Shown here: positions 8,089-16,197 of the stretch, piece after piece
How the letters are laid out: each line of letters opens with the position of its first letter
How positions within the stretch are numbered: the first letter of the stretch is position 1
Origin: an uncultured Collinsella sp.
GTDB taxonomy: Bacteria; Actinomycetota; Coriobacteriia; Coriobacteriales; Coriobacteriaceae
Direction: 5' to 3'
Assembly: GCA_958415625.1 (NCBI GenBank)
Contig: CATYZI010000018.1
Coordinates: 1-42,578, forward strand
Length of the DNA: 42,578 bases
The notes under the pieces: model-generated
Seen by the model: only the letters and a program-made list of their open reading frames with translations
What the model was told of the DNA's origin: nothing
The model's database searches: none
Translations under genes and position numbers: made by a program

Positions 8089-9888
8089 CTACAGTCGTTG
8101 ACACACCACGGACACACGCTGACCGTCAAAGCCAAAGCCCCAACGCATGCGCCCGACGGCGGGGCGCGGCACGCGGATATCATCGATGCCGTCGCGCTCT
8201 ATGTCGAGCAGCGCCTGAACCGCCAACAGTTCCAGGCCCAGGGCATCGACGCCAGGGTCGTACAACATGTTGACCGTAATGAGCGGTCGCTCATCGAGCA
8301 TGCCGAGCGTGTCGGCCACGTCAAACACCCGACCGGTGGGAATCACCTGGATATCCCAGCGATCCGAGACGCCACTTCGCTTGGAGCTGGGATTGCAATA
8401 GCCGGGCAGTCCAAAGCAGAGCCCCTGAAGCGCCAGATGATAGGCTGTCGGCATATCTGATTGGCCCACATCGATGCCCAGATCGCTGATAGCACAGCTC
8501 AAAGCTTGCTTTACAGTGTCCTCGTCTCCTCGACACAGCCCGTCATGGAACGAGTCGATAACTCCAACGTCCTCAACGGCGTACTCAAACCATTCCAGAA
8601 TTACAAGACGGAGCGCCTGACGCACTTCGTTATTAGGCAGACGCAGGGAACGAAGGCACGCGCCGTTTTCCGAATGCCCCGTCATGTCCGTCGTAAGAAA
8701 TCCAGACAGATACAGCGCTGTCCAGATATCTTCGGGCTTGGCGGCATCGGCCTCCTCGGCATGCACATGCACTGGCACCTCAATAAACCCATGCGCCTCA
8801 AGTAAATCGAACAATGCGGACAGGCGCATGAGATTCCAGTCGCCGACGCATGCGCTCAGACGGTCGGCGTAACCATACAGATCTGCCCGAACGGGCGCGA
8901 CGCAACCGCGATGTGCGTAGTCCACCACGCGCTCCGGGCTCGAGCAATAAAAACCACCAAGCAGATAGCCCTCGAGCCACTCACGCGCGTCATCCAGACA
9001 GCCGTTGCGACCGATGCAATCCAACAGCACTTGGACTTCGTCGTCCGAAAAACCGAACCATCGATCACACCAACTCGACAACGCTGTCGCCGACCGATAG
9101 GAAACCCCACGTTGGGACAACGCAAACTCGGCATGACCGGGGCGTTCGCACATCAGACACGTCAATCGCAACGAGTCGCCGGCATCGGCAATGGTGTCGA
9201 ACAACATTCGGCTGAGCGACTCTAGGGAATCCACGCTACCGTCGTCCTTAGCGTCCAAACGCTTTGGACATACCGCGTCGTAGTCGTCTATCAGAAGAAC
9301 AACCTGCTCATCGAAAGCTGCCTGGAGCAGTTTAATAAGCACGCCAAGCGCCGCATCGATCTCCTTATCGCTGGCCACCCCACGCGCCGCCCTCTCGATA
9401 AGACGAACCTCACGTCTTGACAGATCAGGCGCGGCAAGCAGCGGCAGTAATCGGGCGCACTCGCGCACGACAGCCCCGCGAATTGCTGCCGCAGCACCAG
9501 CGCCATGCCTCGAAGCGGCAGCTGTAAAGTCGAGCATGATGACCGGATAACTCGCGTACTCATCACGATAGCGACCGCCGCCCGCCTGCCAAATCTGGGT
9601 ACCAGCGAACAGGCTTCGATCCGGCAGCCGGCGATCAGGTCGTTCCAAATAGCACTTGAGCATCGATAAATTCATGCTCTTGCCAAAACCCTTGGGCCGA
9701 CAGCAAAGCGCAACAGGTGCTTCACTGTCCAATATATCGGCAATAAACATAGTCTTATCGACGAGTAAACACCGATTGATTGCATCGGAAAAGTCGTGTG
9801 CATCAACCGGTAGAGCTGCGCTATCCGCATGATTGAGCAACCGTGCACCAAACGCATGAGTAAAACCACAATTCACCTGTTCAGACAC
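8089..9888 (-). CDS. AAA-ATPase-like protein (AAA-ATPase_like / DUF1703 type) with degenerate nuclease domain
   Basis: 599 residues from the GTG at 9888, which has AGGAG 8 nt upstream; a longer frame to 10023 lacks a ribosome site. The family layout is an N-terminal AAA_9-like ATPase and a C-terminal PD-(D/E)XK nuclease. The Walker A-like RPKGFGKS is at 64-71 (family usual RPRRFGKT) and the Walker B-like VVLLIDDYDA near 197-206. In the C-terminal domain the family's SNRESG-GRYDI segment reads SSKRSGVSDRWDI, and the position of the catalytic E-x-K strand reads ITVNML, so the nuclease looks inactive. These proteins are common in Bacteroidetes and gut bacteria; their role is unknown, with mobile-element or defence functions suggested. 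Convergent with the glycosyltransferase ending at 8068. Confidence 0.78.
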   Translation of the reverse strand: MSEQVNCGFTHAFGARLLNHADSAALPVDAHDFSDAINRCLLVDKTMFIADILDSEAPVALCCRPKGFGKSMNLSMLKCYLERPDRRLPDRSLFAGTQIWQAGGGRYRDEYASYPVIMLDFTAAASRHGAGAAAAIRGAVVRECARLLPLLAAPDLSRREVRLIERAARGVASDKEIDAALGVLIKLLQAAFDEQVVLLIDDYDAVCPKRLDAKDDGSVDSLESLSRMLFDTIADAGDSLRLTCLMCERPGHAEFALSQRGVSYRSATALSSWCDRWFGFSDDEVQVLLDCIGRNGCLDDAREWLEGYLLGGFYCSSPERVVDYAHRGCVAPVRADLYGYADRLSACVGDWNLMRLSALFDLLEAHGFIEVPVHVHAEEADAAKPEDIWTALYLSGFLTTDMTGHSENGACLRSLRLPNNEVRQALRLVILEWFEYAVEDVGVIDSFHDGLCRGDEDTVKQALSCAISDLGIDVGQSDMPTAYHLALQGLCFGLPGYCNPSSKRSGVSDRWDIQVIPTGRVFDVADTLGMLDERPLITVNMLYDPGVDALGLELLAVQALLDIERDGIDDIRVPRPAVGRMRWGFGFDGQRVSVVCQRL

Positions 9889-10021
9889 CGTAAACTCTCC
9901 TTCTAACGCAGCACGATGCCCATTGTAGCGAGCGGGTAGAGCGCAACAATATCGACATGCAAACGTTTCGGGCAGCGGTAGCAACAGCCCCCCGAGGGGG
10001 CATAACAAATCGTTGCACAAC

Positions 10022-10057
10022 AAAAAAAGGGGGGCCGATGCCGCCGCACCGGACCCC
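10022..10057 (-). terminator. Intrinsic terminator of the wall-anchored hydrolase gene
   Basis: On the minus strand a GC-rich 11-bp stem with one bulge and one G-U pair (plus-strand arms 10031-10041 and 10046-10057) is followed by CC and seven T (plus-strand A run 10022-10028). It lies 33 bp past the stop codon at 10091. Confidence 0.75.
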
Positions 10058-10090
10058 GTCCCAAACTCTTATAGAAAACGATCTGGAAGA

Positions 10091-11905
10091 TTACTCCTCC
10101 AAGCCGTCCTCCCCAGAAGCCTTCTTCTGCTGATCGAGCTTATGCTTACCACTTACGATAGACGTAGCGCCCAGTGTGGCCAAGCTTGCACTGGCAAGGC
10201 TCGCCATCACAATCAGATCGCCCGTCTTGGGCATGTTGCCGCCCGAGGACTTGGTAGTTGTAGTCGTCGTGGTCGTGGTGGTCACCGTTTTGGAGTCATT
10301 TTGCTCTTGGACCTGGTTGTCAGCACCGCTCTTGTCGTCGTCTTCGGACTGTTTCTTTTCGCCCTCGGCCTTGCTCTTGTCCTTCTCCTCAGATTCAGAC
10401 TTCTTATCCTCGTCCTTCTTCTGTTCGGACTTGTCGCTCTTCTCCTCAGAGCTAGAACCCTTATCGGATTCGGTCTTCTCGGAAGCCTTGTCCTTGGAGT
10501 CGCCCTTTGCGGCTTCGATCTTTTCCGTGGAAACCTGATCAGAGTTGCCCTTGTTCTGGGTCGAGCCGTTATTGACGCCAGCCATCAGCGAAGAGCCCAG
10601 CGTAGAACCAAGCTGCTCGGAGAAAGAAGGCTTCTTGTCCGGCGAAGCAACGGGAACGTCCGGCGCCTTATTCGAGTCATCCTTGGAAGCATCGGAACCA
10701 GGGTTTGCGTCAGAGCCGGAGCCGTTGTTAGAGCCGGTGCCAACGGACGAATCGATCGAGCCGGTGGATGGGTTAGAGGTGCCAGCGCCGGTCGAACCAG
10801 AAGCGTCGCTGTCCGTATTGCCGGCAGAGCTTGAAGACGAATCGCCCGCAGCAGAGCCGTTTGAATCGGAGCCGTTCGAGGTGGAGCCGTTGTTGGTAGT
10901 GCCATCAGCAGAGCCATCACCGTCAGCACCGGTCGAGGGCGCATCCATCCTGTCATCGTTGGCATCGTCGCTCGAGTCGTCATTCGAATCAGGCGTCGGC
11001 GAGGGCGCCGGCGTAGGTTCGGGCTGCACGGGCGTCGCAGCGGCAGCGGCCTCGTCCTCGGCGATATAAACCAAACAGTCCTTCAGCTCGTTGCGGTAGC
11101 GGTTCTTCCAGCCCTCATGATACTGGGGCTGGCTCGAATACTTGGTCGCCACGTTATTGACCACACTGTTGGAAAGCGCCGTCACAAACTCGCGATCAGT
11201 CATACTGTTAGAAAGGTTTGCCCAACGGAAGAAGTCCCTGCAACCACCGGTGCCGCACATGTTGGTGATGCTCCACACCATGCCCTTAACGCAATCGGCA
11301 CGGCCCGAAATATCAATGCCCAGGCCGCTCTTGAGCCACGCCTCGGTCACCGCATAGTACGAGTTGTACGCATACGCATCCTGCAGAGCCGAGAACTCAA
11401 CAGGGTCGGTGTTATAAGCACCTTGGAAAGCCTCCTGCGCAATACGGCCCAACTCGGTGAGCTGGCCGTTCTCGTACATGGCATTGCTCGTGTTGGAAAT
11501 CTCGCTGCCGCGATCAATCGCATCCTTGAGCATGCTGTATTTTTCGGGGTTGTAGTTGTAGGCCTGCTTCATAAACGGAATGAGCGGCCATCGACGGTCG
11601 AACTGGTAATAACCCAGCGCGTTATAGCCGTCGCCATACGAAAAGCCCTGGTTATAGTTGCCATGGCTCTCGTACTTGGTAAAGTACTTCATCTCGGGGG
11701 TCACGTTAACAAACGAAACGCCCTGGACCGACCTCAGCACGCCCGAGAAGGACTGCTGGGTATAGAGACCCTTATCGATATCGGTCGCATCCGAGGCAAC
11801 GCCCGGCGTGGGCTCCTCGGCAGCGGCGGGTGCCGGCACGGAAACGGCGCCAAACGAAAGCGCCAGCGTCAGGCCCGCGACAATAGCAGAATGCTTGCGC
11901 TGCAT
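10091..11905 (-). CDS. Secreted, wall-anchored putative peptidoglycan hydrolase (VgrG3-C-like domain)
   Basis: 604 residues. A signal peptide (residues 1-29, cleavage probably after APAAA) is followed by a ~220-residue domain with KYESHG, YNALGYYQF and a Cys-containing NMCGTGGC segment. This resembles the lysozyme-like C-terminal domain of VgrG3-type and endolysin proteins, where the Glu of the YES motif is catalytic; that assignment is by pattern only. Next come a Pro/Thr linker, a long Ser/Gly/Asn/Asp-rich stretch, a Lys/Glu/Ser-rich stretch and ten Thr in a row. The C-terminus has NMPKTGD, an LPXTG-like sortase signal with Met for Leu, then a hydrophobic segment and a charged tail. The start ATG has GGGAGG 5 nt upstream. 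Probable role: cell-wall remodelling or attack at the surface. A terminator follows. Confidence 0.72.
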   Translation of the reverse strand: MQRKHSAIVAGLTLALSFGAVSVPAPAAAEEPTPGVASDATDIDKGLYTQQSFSGVLRSVQGVSFVNVTPEMKYFTKYESHGNYNQGFSYGDGYNALGYYQFDRRWPLIPFMKQAYNYNPEKYSMLKDAIDRGSEISNTSNAMYENGQLTELGRIAQEAFQGAYNTDPVEFSALQDAYAYNSYYAVTEAWLKSGLGIDISGRADCVKGMVWSITNMCGTGGCRDFFRWANLSNSMTDREFVTALSNSVVNNVATKYSSQPQYHEGWKNRYRNELKDCLVYIAEDEAAAAATPVQPEPTPAPSPTPDSNDDSSDDANDDRMDAPSTGADGDGSADGTTNNGSTSNGSDSNGSAAGDSSSSSAGNTDSDASGSTGAGTSNPSTGSIDSSVGTGSNNGSGSDANPGSDASKDDSNKAPDVPVASPDKKPSFSEQLGSTLGSSLMAGVNNGSTQNKGNSDQVSTEKIEAAKGDSKDKASEKTESDKGSSSEEKSDKSEQKKDEDKKSESEEKDKSKAEGEKKQSEDDDKSGADNQVQEQNDSKTVTTTTTTTTTTKSSGGNMPKTGDLIVMASLASASLATLGATSIVSGKHKLDQQKKASGEDGLEE

Positions 11906-12044
11906 AAGATCCTCCCTGCATTGGTGTAGTTAAAGTGCAGTTTGCAAAGATAGAATTAAGTATTGCAGCTCACCCGTTGTTGCACAACAACCCCTCGGTA
12001 AACGGCAACAACCCTCCGCGAAATCTTAAGGAATTGCGCTAAAC

Positions 12045-12476
12045 CTACAGCTTGATGTTGAAGTTGACTTCGGGGACGGCGGCCAGGTCGGCCAACGTCA
12101 CGCCGTCGACGTACTTTTCGATCACGTCGTCCAGGCCGCGCCAGAACTTGACGGTTGAGCACAAATCGCTGCGGGTGCAGCTGTTGTCGATGCCGTCGCA
12201 CGCCACGGGCGCCGTGCTGCCCTCGACAGCGCGCAGGATGTCGCCAGCACGCACCTCGGCGGGGTCCTTGGCCATCATGTAGCCACCGCCTTTGCCGCGC
12301 ACGCTCTTAAGCAGGCCCGCCTTCATGAGCGGACGAACCAGCTGCTCCAAATACTTTTGCGAGATATGTTCACGGTCGGCAACCTCGCGCAAAGCAATCT
12401 TGCCCTCGGCGTCACCCAGCGCCGCGATATAGATCATTAACCGGAGGGCATAGCGGCCCTTAGAAGAAATGAGCAT
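12045..12476 (-). CDS. Rrf2-family Fe-S sensing regulator (IscR-like)
   Basis: 143 residues from the ATG at 12476, preceded by GGGAGGG; an upstream extension of the frame has no family match. The N-terminal winged helix (MLISSKGRYALRLM, then EVADREHISQKYLEQL and the KGGGYMMAK wing) is typical of Rrf2. Three Cys at 93, 100 and 106 (C-x6-C-x5-C) match the [2Fe-2S] ligands of IscR, except that IscR has C-x5-C-x5-C. It is divergent from sufC, and operator-like repeats lie between them, so it very likely senses Fe-S status and controls suf and itself. Whether it represses or activates cannot be told from sequence. Confidence 0.92.
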   Translation of the reverse strand: MLISSKGRYALRLMIYIAALGDAEGKIALREVADREHISQKYLEQLVRPLMKAGLLKSVRGKGGGYMMAKDPAEVRAGDILRAVEGSTAPVACDGIDNSCTRSDLCSTVKFWRGLDDVIEKYVDGVTLADLAAVPEVNFNIKL

Positions 12477-12510
12477 ACCTACCCTCCCATCGCATCTGGA
12501 ACAACATAAC

Positions 12511-12571
12511 CAGGTTTGTTTGTCCCAAATCTTAAGTAAGTGGGACAAACACAACAGGTTATTTTGTCCCA
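12511..12571. promoter_or_regulatory. Three operator half-sites for the Rrf2 regulator
   Basis: GTTTGTCCCA at 12518-12527 and its exact reverse complement at 12541-12550 form a 10-bp inverted repeat with a 13-bp spacer. A direct copy of the left half with flank (12511-12527) recurs at 12555-12571 with 15 of 17 matches, 44 bp away. The sites lie in the rrf2 upstream region and just upstream of the suf -35 element. Confidence 0.72.
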
Positions 12572-12608
12572 GAATTTGAAAAGTCGAGTGGATTAGTCGG
12601 GTTTTCCC

Positions 12609-12636
12609 TTGACTAACGCCGAACCCATAGTAACTT
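12609..12636 (+). promoter_or_regulatory. Probable suf operon promoter
   Basis: TTGACT at 12609-12614 matches five of six -35 bases; TAACTT at 12631-12636 after 16 bp is a moderate -10. Transcription would begin near 12643, about 58 nt before the sufC ATG. The operator repeats end 37 bp upstream of the -35. Confidence 0.5.
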
Positions 12637-12700
12637 TATTCCGAGAAGATTCCTAGGGTTTAGTACACCTATGAGTACACCATATACAGAGAGGGACAGC

Positions 12701-13501
12701 ATGAGCGCAAATCCGCTGCTTTCCATCGAAGGTCTCACCGCCTCCGTGGACGAGAAGACCATCCTCCACAATGTCAACCTCAACGTCGCCGCCGGCGAGA
12801 CCCACGTGCTGATGGGCCCCAACGGCGCCGGCAAGTCTACCCTCGGCCACCTGGTCATGGGCGACCCCGTCTACACGGTCAACGACGGCCGCATCGTCTT
12901 TGACGGCCAGGACATCACCGAGCTCACCACCGACAAGCGCTCGCGCGCCGGCCTGTTCCTGAGCTTCCAGGCCCCTGTCGAGATCCCCGGCGTGCCACTG
13001 TCGAGCTTTTTGCGCGCCAGTATCGCCGGCCGCCCCGGCCTGGAGATGAAGGGCAAGGAATTCCGTCGTCGCGTCAAGGAGCTCGCGGCCGAGCTTAACA
13101 TGGATACCGCCTACCTCAACCGTGAGCTGGGCGTGGGCTTCTCGGGCGGCGAGAAAAAGAAGGTCGAGATGCTCCAGCTTCTGCTGCTGCAGCCCAAGCT
13201 CGCCATCTTGGACGAGACCGACTCCGGCCTGGACGTCGACGCCCTGTCCACCGTCAGCCACGGTATGGACGCCTACCGCAAGAGCTGCGACGGCTCCATG
13301 CTCATCATCACGCACAACACGCGCATCCTGGAGCACCTGGATGTCGACCGCGTCCACGTTATGGTCAAGGGCCACATCGTGCGCGAGGACGATGCCTCGC
13401 TGATCCCCTGGATCGACAAGAACGGCTTTGAGACCTTCGAGCGCGAGGCCGCCGAGCAGCGCGCCCAGGCCGAGGCCGCCGCTGCCGAGCAGCAGGCGTA
13501 A
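12701..13501 (+). CDS. sufC: SufC, ATPase subunit of the SUF Fe-S assembly complex
   Basis: 266 residues. An ABC-type ATPase: Walker A GPNGAGKST at 39-47, Q-loop in LSFQAPVEIPGV, signature FSGGEKKK, Walker B LAILDETDSGLDVD and the switch His in IITHNTRIL. FSGGEKKK and ETDSGLD are SufC hallmarks. SufC joins SufB and SufD in the cytosolic SufBCD scaffold and drives its conformational change with ATP. I chose ATG 12701 because of GAGAGGG just upstream; an in-frame ATG at 12671 lacks a ribosome site. The C-terminus is extended by an Ala/Glu/Gln-rich tail. First gene of sufCBDSU, 12 bp before sufB. Confidence 0.96.
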   Translation: MSANPLLSIEGLTASVDEKTILHNVNLNVAAGETHVLMGPNGAGKSTLGHLVMGDPVYTVNDGRIVFDGQDITELTTDKRSRAGLFLSFQAPVEIPGVPLSSFLRASIAGRPGLEMKGKEFRRRVKELAAELNMDTAYLNRELGVGFSGGEKKKVEMLQLLLLQPKLAILDETDSGLDVDALSTVSHGMDAYRKSCDGSMLIITHNTRILEHLDVDRVHVMVKGHIVREDDASLIPWIDKNGFETFEREAAEQRAQAEAAAAEQQA

Positions 13502-13513
13502 AGGGGCGACGCA

Positions 13514-14926
13514 ATGACCAAGAACCGCACCGAGGTCGCGGACATCGACCGCAGCCTCTACGACTTCACCTACGGCGAGGAGGGATTCGAGCGCCTCGAC
13601 GCCGGCATCACGCCCGACATCGTGCGCGAGATCAGCGCCAAGAAGGACGAGCCACAGTGGATGCTCGATCTGCGCTTAAAGTCCCTCGAGATCTTCAATC
13701 GTTTTCCCGACCCGACGTGGGGCCCCTCCATCGAGGGCCTGGACATGGACAACATCGTCACCTACGTCAAGCCCAACACCGACCAAAAGCACGACTGGGA
13801 GTCGGTGCCCGACGACATCAAGAACACCTTTGAGCGCCTGGGCATCCCCGAGGCCGAGCGCAGCTACCTGGCGGGCGTCGGCGCGCAGTACGACTCCGAG
13901 CTGGTCTACCACAACATGCAGGACACCGCGTCCAAGATGGGTATCGTCTATTCCGGCATCGAGGAGGCCCTGCACGACCCGCAGTGGGAGCCGCTCATCC
14001 ACGAGAAGTTTATGACGCTCATCCCGCCCACCGACCACAAGTTTGCGGCCCTGCACGGCGCCGTATGGTCGGGCGGCTCGTTTGTCTACGTGCCCAAGGG
14101 CACCAAGTTGGACTTCCCGCTGCAGAGCTACTTCCGCCTTAACGCCAAGGGCGCCGGCCAGTTTGAGCACACGCTCATCATCGTCGAGGACGACGCCGAC
14201 CTGCACTTCATCGAGGGTTGCTCCGCGCCCAAGTACAACGTTGCCAACCTCCACGCCGGCGCCGTCGAGCTCTTTGTGGGCAAGCGTGCGCACCTGCGCT
14301 ACTCGACCATCGAGAACTGGTCCAAAAACATGTACAACCTCAACACCAAGCGTGCGCGCGTGGACGAGGATGGCGACATAGAGTGGATCAGTGGCTCCTT
14401 CGGCAGCCACGTGGGCTACCTCTACCCCATGAGTGTGCTCAACGGCCGCCGCGCCCGGTCGAGCTTTACCGGCATCACCTTTGCCGGCGCCGGGCAGAAC
14501 CTCGATACCGGCTGTAAGGTCGTGCTCAACGCCCCCGAGACCTCGGCAACCGTCGAGACCAAGGGCATCTCCAAGAGCGGCGGCATTCAGACCTTCCGCA
14601 GCTCCATCGTGGCCACGCCCAAGGCCGAGGGTTCCAAGGCAACCGTGAGCTGCCAGTCGCTCATGCTCGACGACCAGAGCCGCTCCGACACCATCCCCGC
14701 CATGGGCATCCGCGCCAAGAACGTCGACATCGGCCACGAGGCCACCATCGGCCGCATCGGCGACGACAAGGTGTTCTACCTGATGAGCCGCGGCATCTCG
14801 GAGGAAGAGGCCCGCACCATGATCGTCAACGGCTTTGCCAACCCGGTCTCCAAGGAGCTGCCGCTGGAGTACGCCGTCGAGATGAACAACCTGATCAAGC
14901 TCGAGATGGAAGGAGCGATCGGATAA
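13514..14926 (+). CDS. sufB: SufB, Fe-S scaffold subunit
   Basis: 470 residues, normal length for SufB. It contains the SufB hallmarks YDSELVYHNM, VWSGGSFVYVPKG, FEHTLIIVEDDADLHFIEGC, and near the C-terminus MGIRAKNVDIGHEAT with ISEEEARTMIVNGF. With SufC and SufD it forms the cytosolic scaffold on which clusters are assembled from persulfide delivered by SufS-SufU. The ATG at 13514 follows a GGGGCGA Shine-Dalgarno-like sequence. The stop codon overlaps the sufD start by one base (TAATG), indicating translational coupling. No frame damage was seen. Confidence 0.97.
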   Translation: MTKNRTEVADIDRSLYDFTYGEEGFERLDAGITPDIVREISAKKDEPQWMLDLRLKSLEIFNRFPDPTWGPSIEGLDMDNIVTYVKPNTDQKHDWESVPDDIKNTFERLGIPEAERSYLAGVGAQYDSELVYHNMQDTASKMGIVYSGIEEALHDPQWEPLIHEKFMTLIPPTDHKFAALHGAVWSGGSFVYVPKGTKLDFPLQSYFRLNAKGAGQFEHTLIIVEDDADLHFIEGCSAPKYNVANLHAGAVELFVGKRAHLRYSTIENWSKNMYNLNTKRARVDEDGDIEWISGSFGSHVGYLYPMSVLNGRRARSSFTGITFAGAGQNLDTGCKVVLNAPETSATVETKGISKSGGIQTFRSSIVATPKAEGSKATVSCQSLMLDDQSRSDTIPAMGIRAKNVDIGHEATIGRIGDDKVFYLMSRGISEEEARTMIVNGFANPVSKELPLEYAVEMNNLIKLEMEGAIG

Positions 14927-16197
14927 TGAAACAGGAAACCAACACCGCTGCTACCACCCTTGAGCAGGTCAACGCGATGCCGGCTGCCACTTGGGGCTGG
15001 CTGAAGATGAATCAGACCAAGCTCGAGCTCTCTGACGAGCTTGCCGCCGCTCCCGCGGAGGCCGTTGAGGTCGAAGGCTTGGGCGAGCAGTTTATTGGCG
15101 TGACAGACGCGTTCGACGCCGCCATGGACGCCATGGCCGAGCGCTTCCCCGAGCGCCGCTCCTCCGCCCCCGGTGATGCCGCCGACCGCGCCCGCATCAC
15201 GCCCGAGACCGAGCTCGACGTGCCCGCCACCTCCGTCTACCAGGCCGGCGCCATCAAGCTCGAGGAGGAGCTCTCCCCTGCTGAAGCCTTCGAAACCGGC
15301 ATGGGCGAGGCTGCCTACGCCTACTTGGCCGAGCACGCTACCAAGCGCATCGTCATCGATGTGCCCGCATACCAGCACGCCACGGTTACCGTGCGTGTGA
15401 GCGGTGTCGATGCCGCCGCGGCCATCGCCGCCATCGACGTCGTCGCTCGCCCGCAGGCAACGCTCGACCTGCATATTGCCCTAGACTCTCCTGTTACCGG
15501 CGAGGGTGTCGTGGGCTCCGTGCTACGCGTGTGCGCCCACGAGTACGCCACCGTCAACGTGACCTGCACGCAGACACTCGACGACAGCTGGATCGCACTC
15601 GACGACACCGGCCTGTTCCTGGACGAGGGCGCGCGCGTCAACGTGCAGCACACCGTCCTGGGTGCCGGCGCCAGCGCCACCGGCCTTGCCGGCGACCTGC
15701 TGGGCGACACCGCCAAGGTGACCATCGATACCGATTACCTGGGCGCCCGCGAGCAGGTGCGCGACTTTAACTACGAGCTGCGCCACCGCGGTCGCAAGAC
15801 CGAGTGCGAGATCGACGCCAACGGCGTGCTGACCGGCACGTCCAAGAAGGTCTACCGTGGCACCATCGACCTCGTGCACGGCTGCAAGGGTGCAACCGGC
15901 ACCGAACGCGAGACGGTGCTTTTGGCCAACAAGGGCGTCGACAACAAGACCGTTCCCGTCATTCTCTGTGACGAGGACGACGTCGCCGGCAACCACGGCG
16001 CCACCATCGGTCACGTCCGCGACGAACAGCTGTTCTACCTCGCCTGCCGTGGCCTTGACCAAAACGCCGCCGAGGACCTGTTCATCCGCGCCAAGCTGGA
16101 GGACGCCGCGCTTTCCGCCACCGACGAGCGCACCCGCGCCGCCGTCGTCCGCCTAGGCAACAACCTGATCGACAACTTTGAAGAGGAGCTCGCATGA
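14926..16197 (+). CDS. sufD: SufD, SufB partner in the SUF scaffold
   Basis: 423 residues. The C-terminal beta-helix region carries SufD/SufB family features: RDFNYELRHRGRKTECEIDANGVL, GTIDLVHGCKGATGTERETVLLANKGV and HGATIGHVRDEQLFYLACRGLD. The N-terminal ~130 residues are divergent, as is usual for SufD. It pairs with SufB and SufC in the SufBC2D complex, where SufD is needed for iron entry. It starts on the ATG that overlaps the sufB stop and ends overlapping the sufS start (ATGA), so the genes are tightly coupled. Confidence 0.93.
   Translation: MKQETNTAATTLEQVNAMPAATWGWLKMNQTKLELSDELAAAPAEAVEVEGLGEQFIGVTDAFDAAMDAMAERFPERRSSAPGDAADRARITPETELDVPATSVYQAGAIKLEEELSPAEAFETGMGEAAYAYLAEHATKRIVIDVPAYQHATVTVRVSGVDAAAAIAAIDVVARPQATLDLHIALDSPVTGEGVVGSVLRVCAHEYATVNVTCTQTLDDSWIALDDTGLFLDEGARVNVQHTVLGAGASATGLAGDLLGDTAKVTIDTDYLGAREQVRDFNYELRHRGRKTECEIDANGVLTGTSKKVYRGTIDLVHGCKGATGTERETVLLANKGVDNKTVPVILCDEDDVAGNHGATIGHVRDEQLFYLACRGLDQNAAEDLFIRAKLEDAALSATDERTRAAVVRLGNNLIDNFEEELA

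Noticed and set aside
10253..10284. The ten-threonine tract as a phase-variable microsatellite.
   Set aside because: The codons vary among ACC, ACG, ACT and ACA, so there is no uniform DNA repeat that would slip readily.
10091..11905. Part of a type VI secretion system.
   Set aside because: Only the lysozyme-like domain resembles VgrG3; the protein has a signal peptide and sortase signal, and no other T6SS genes are present.
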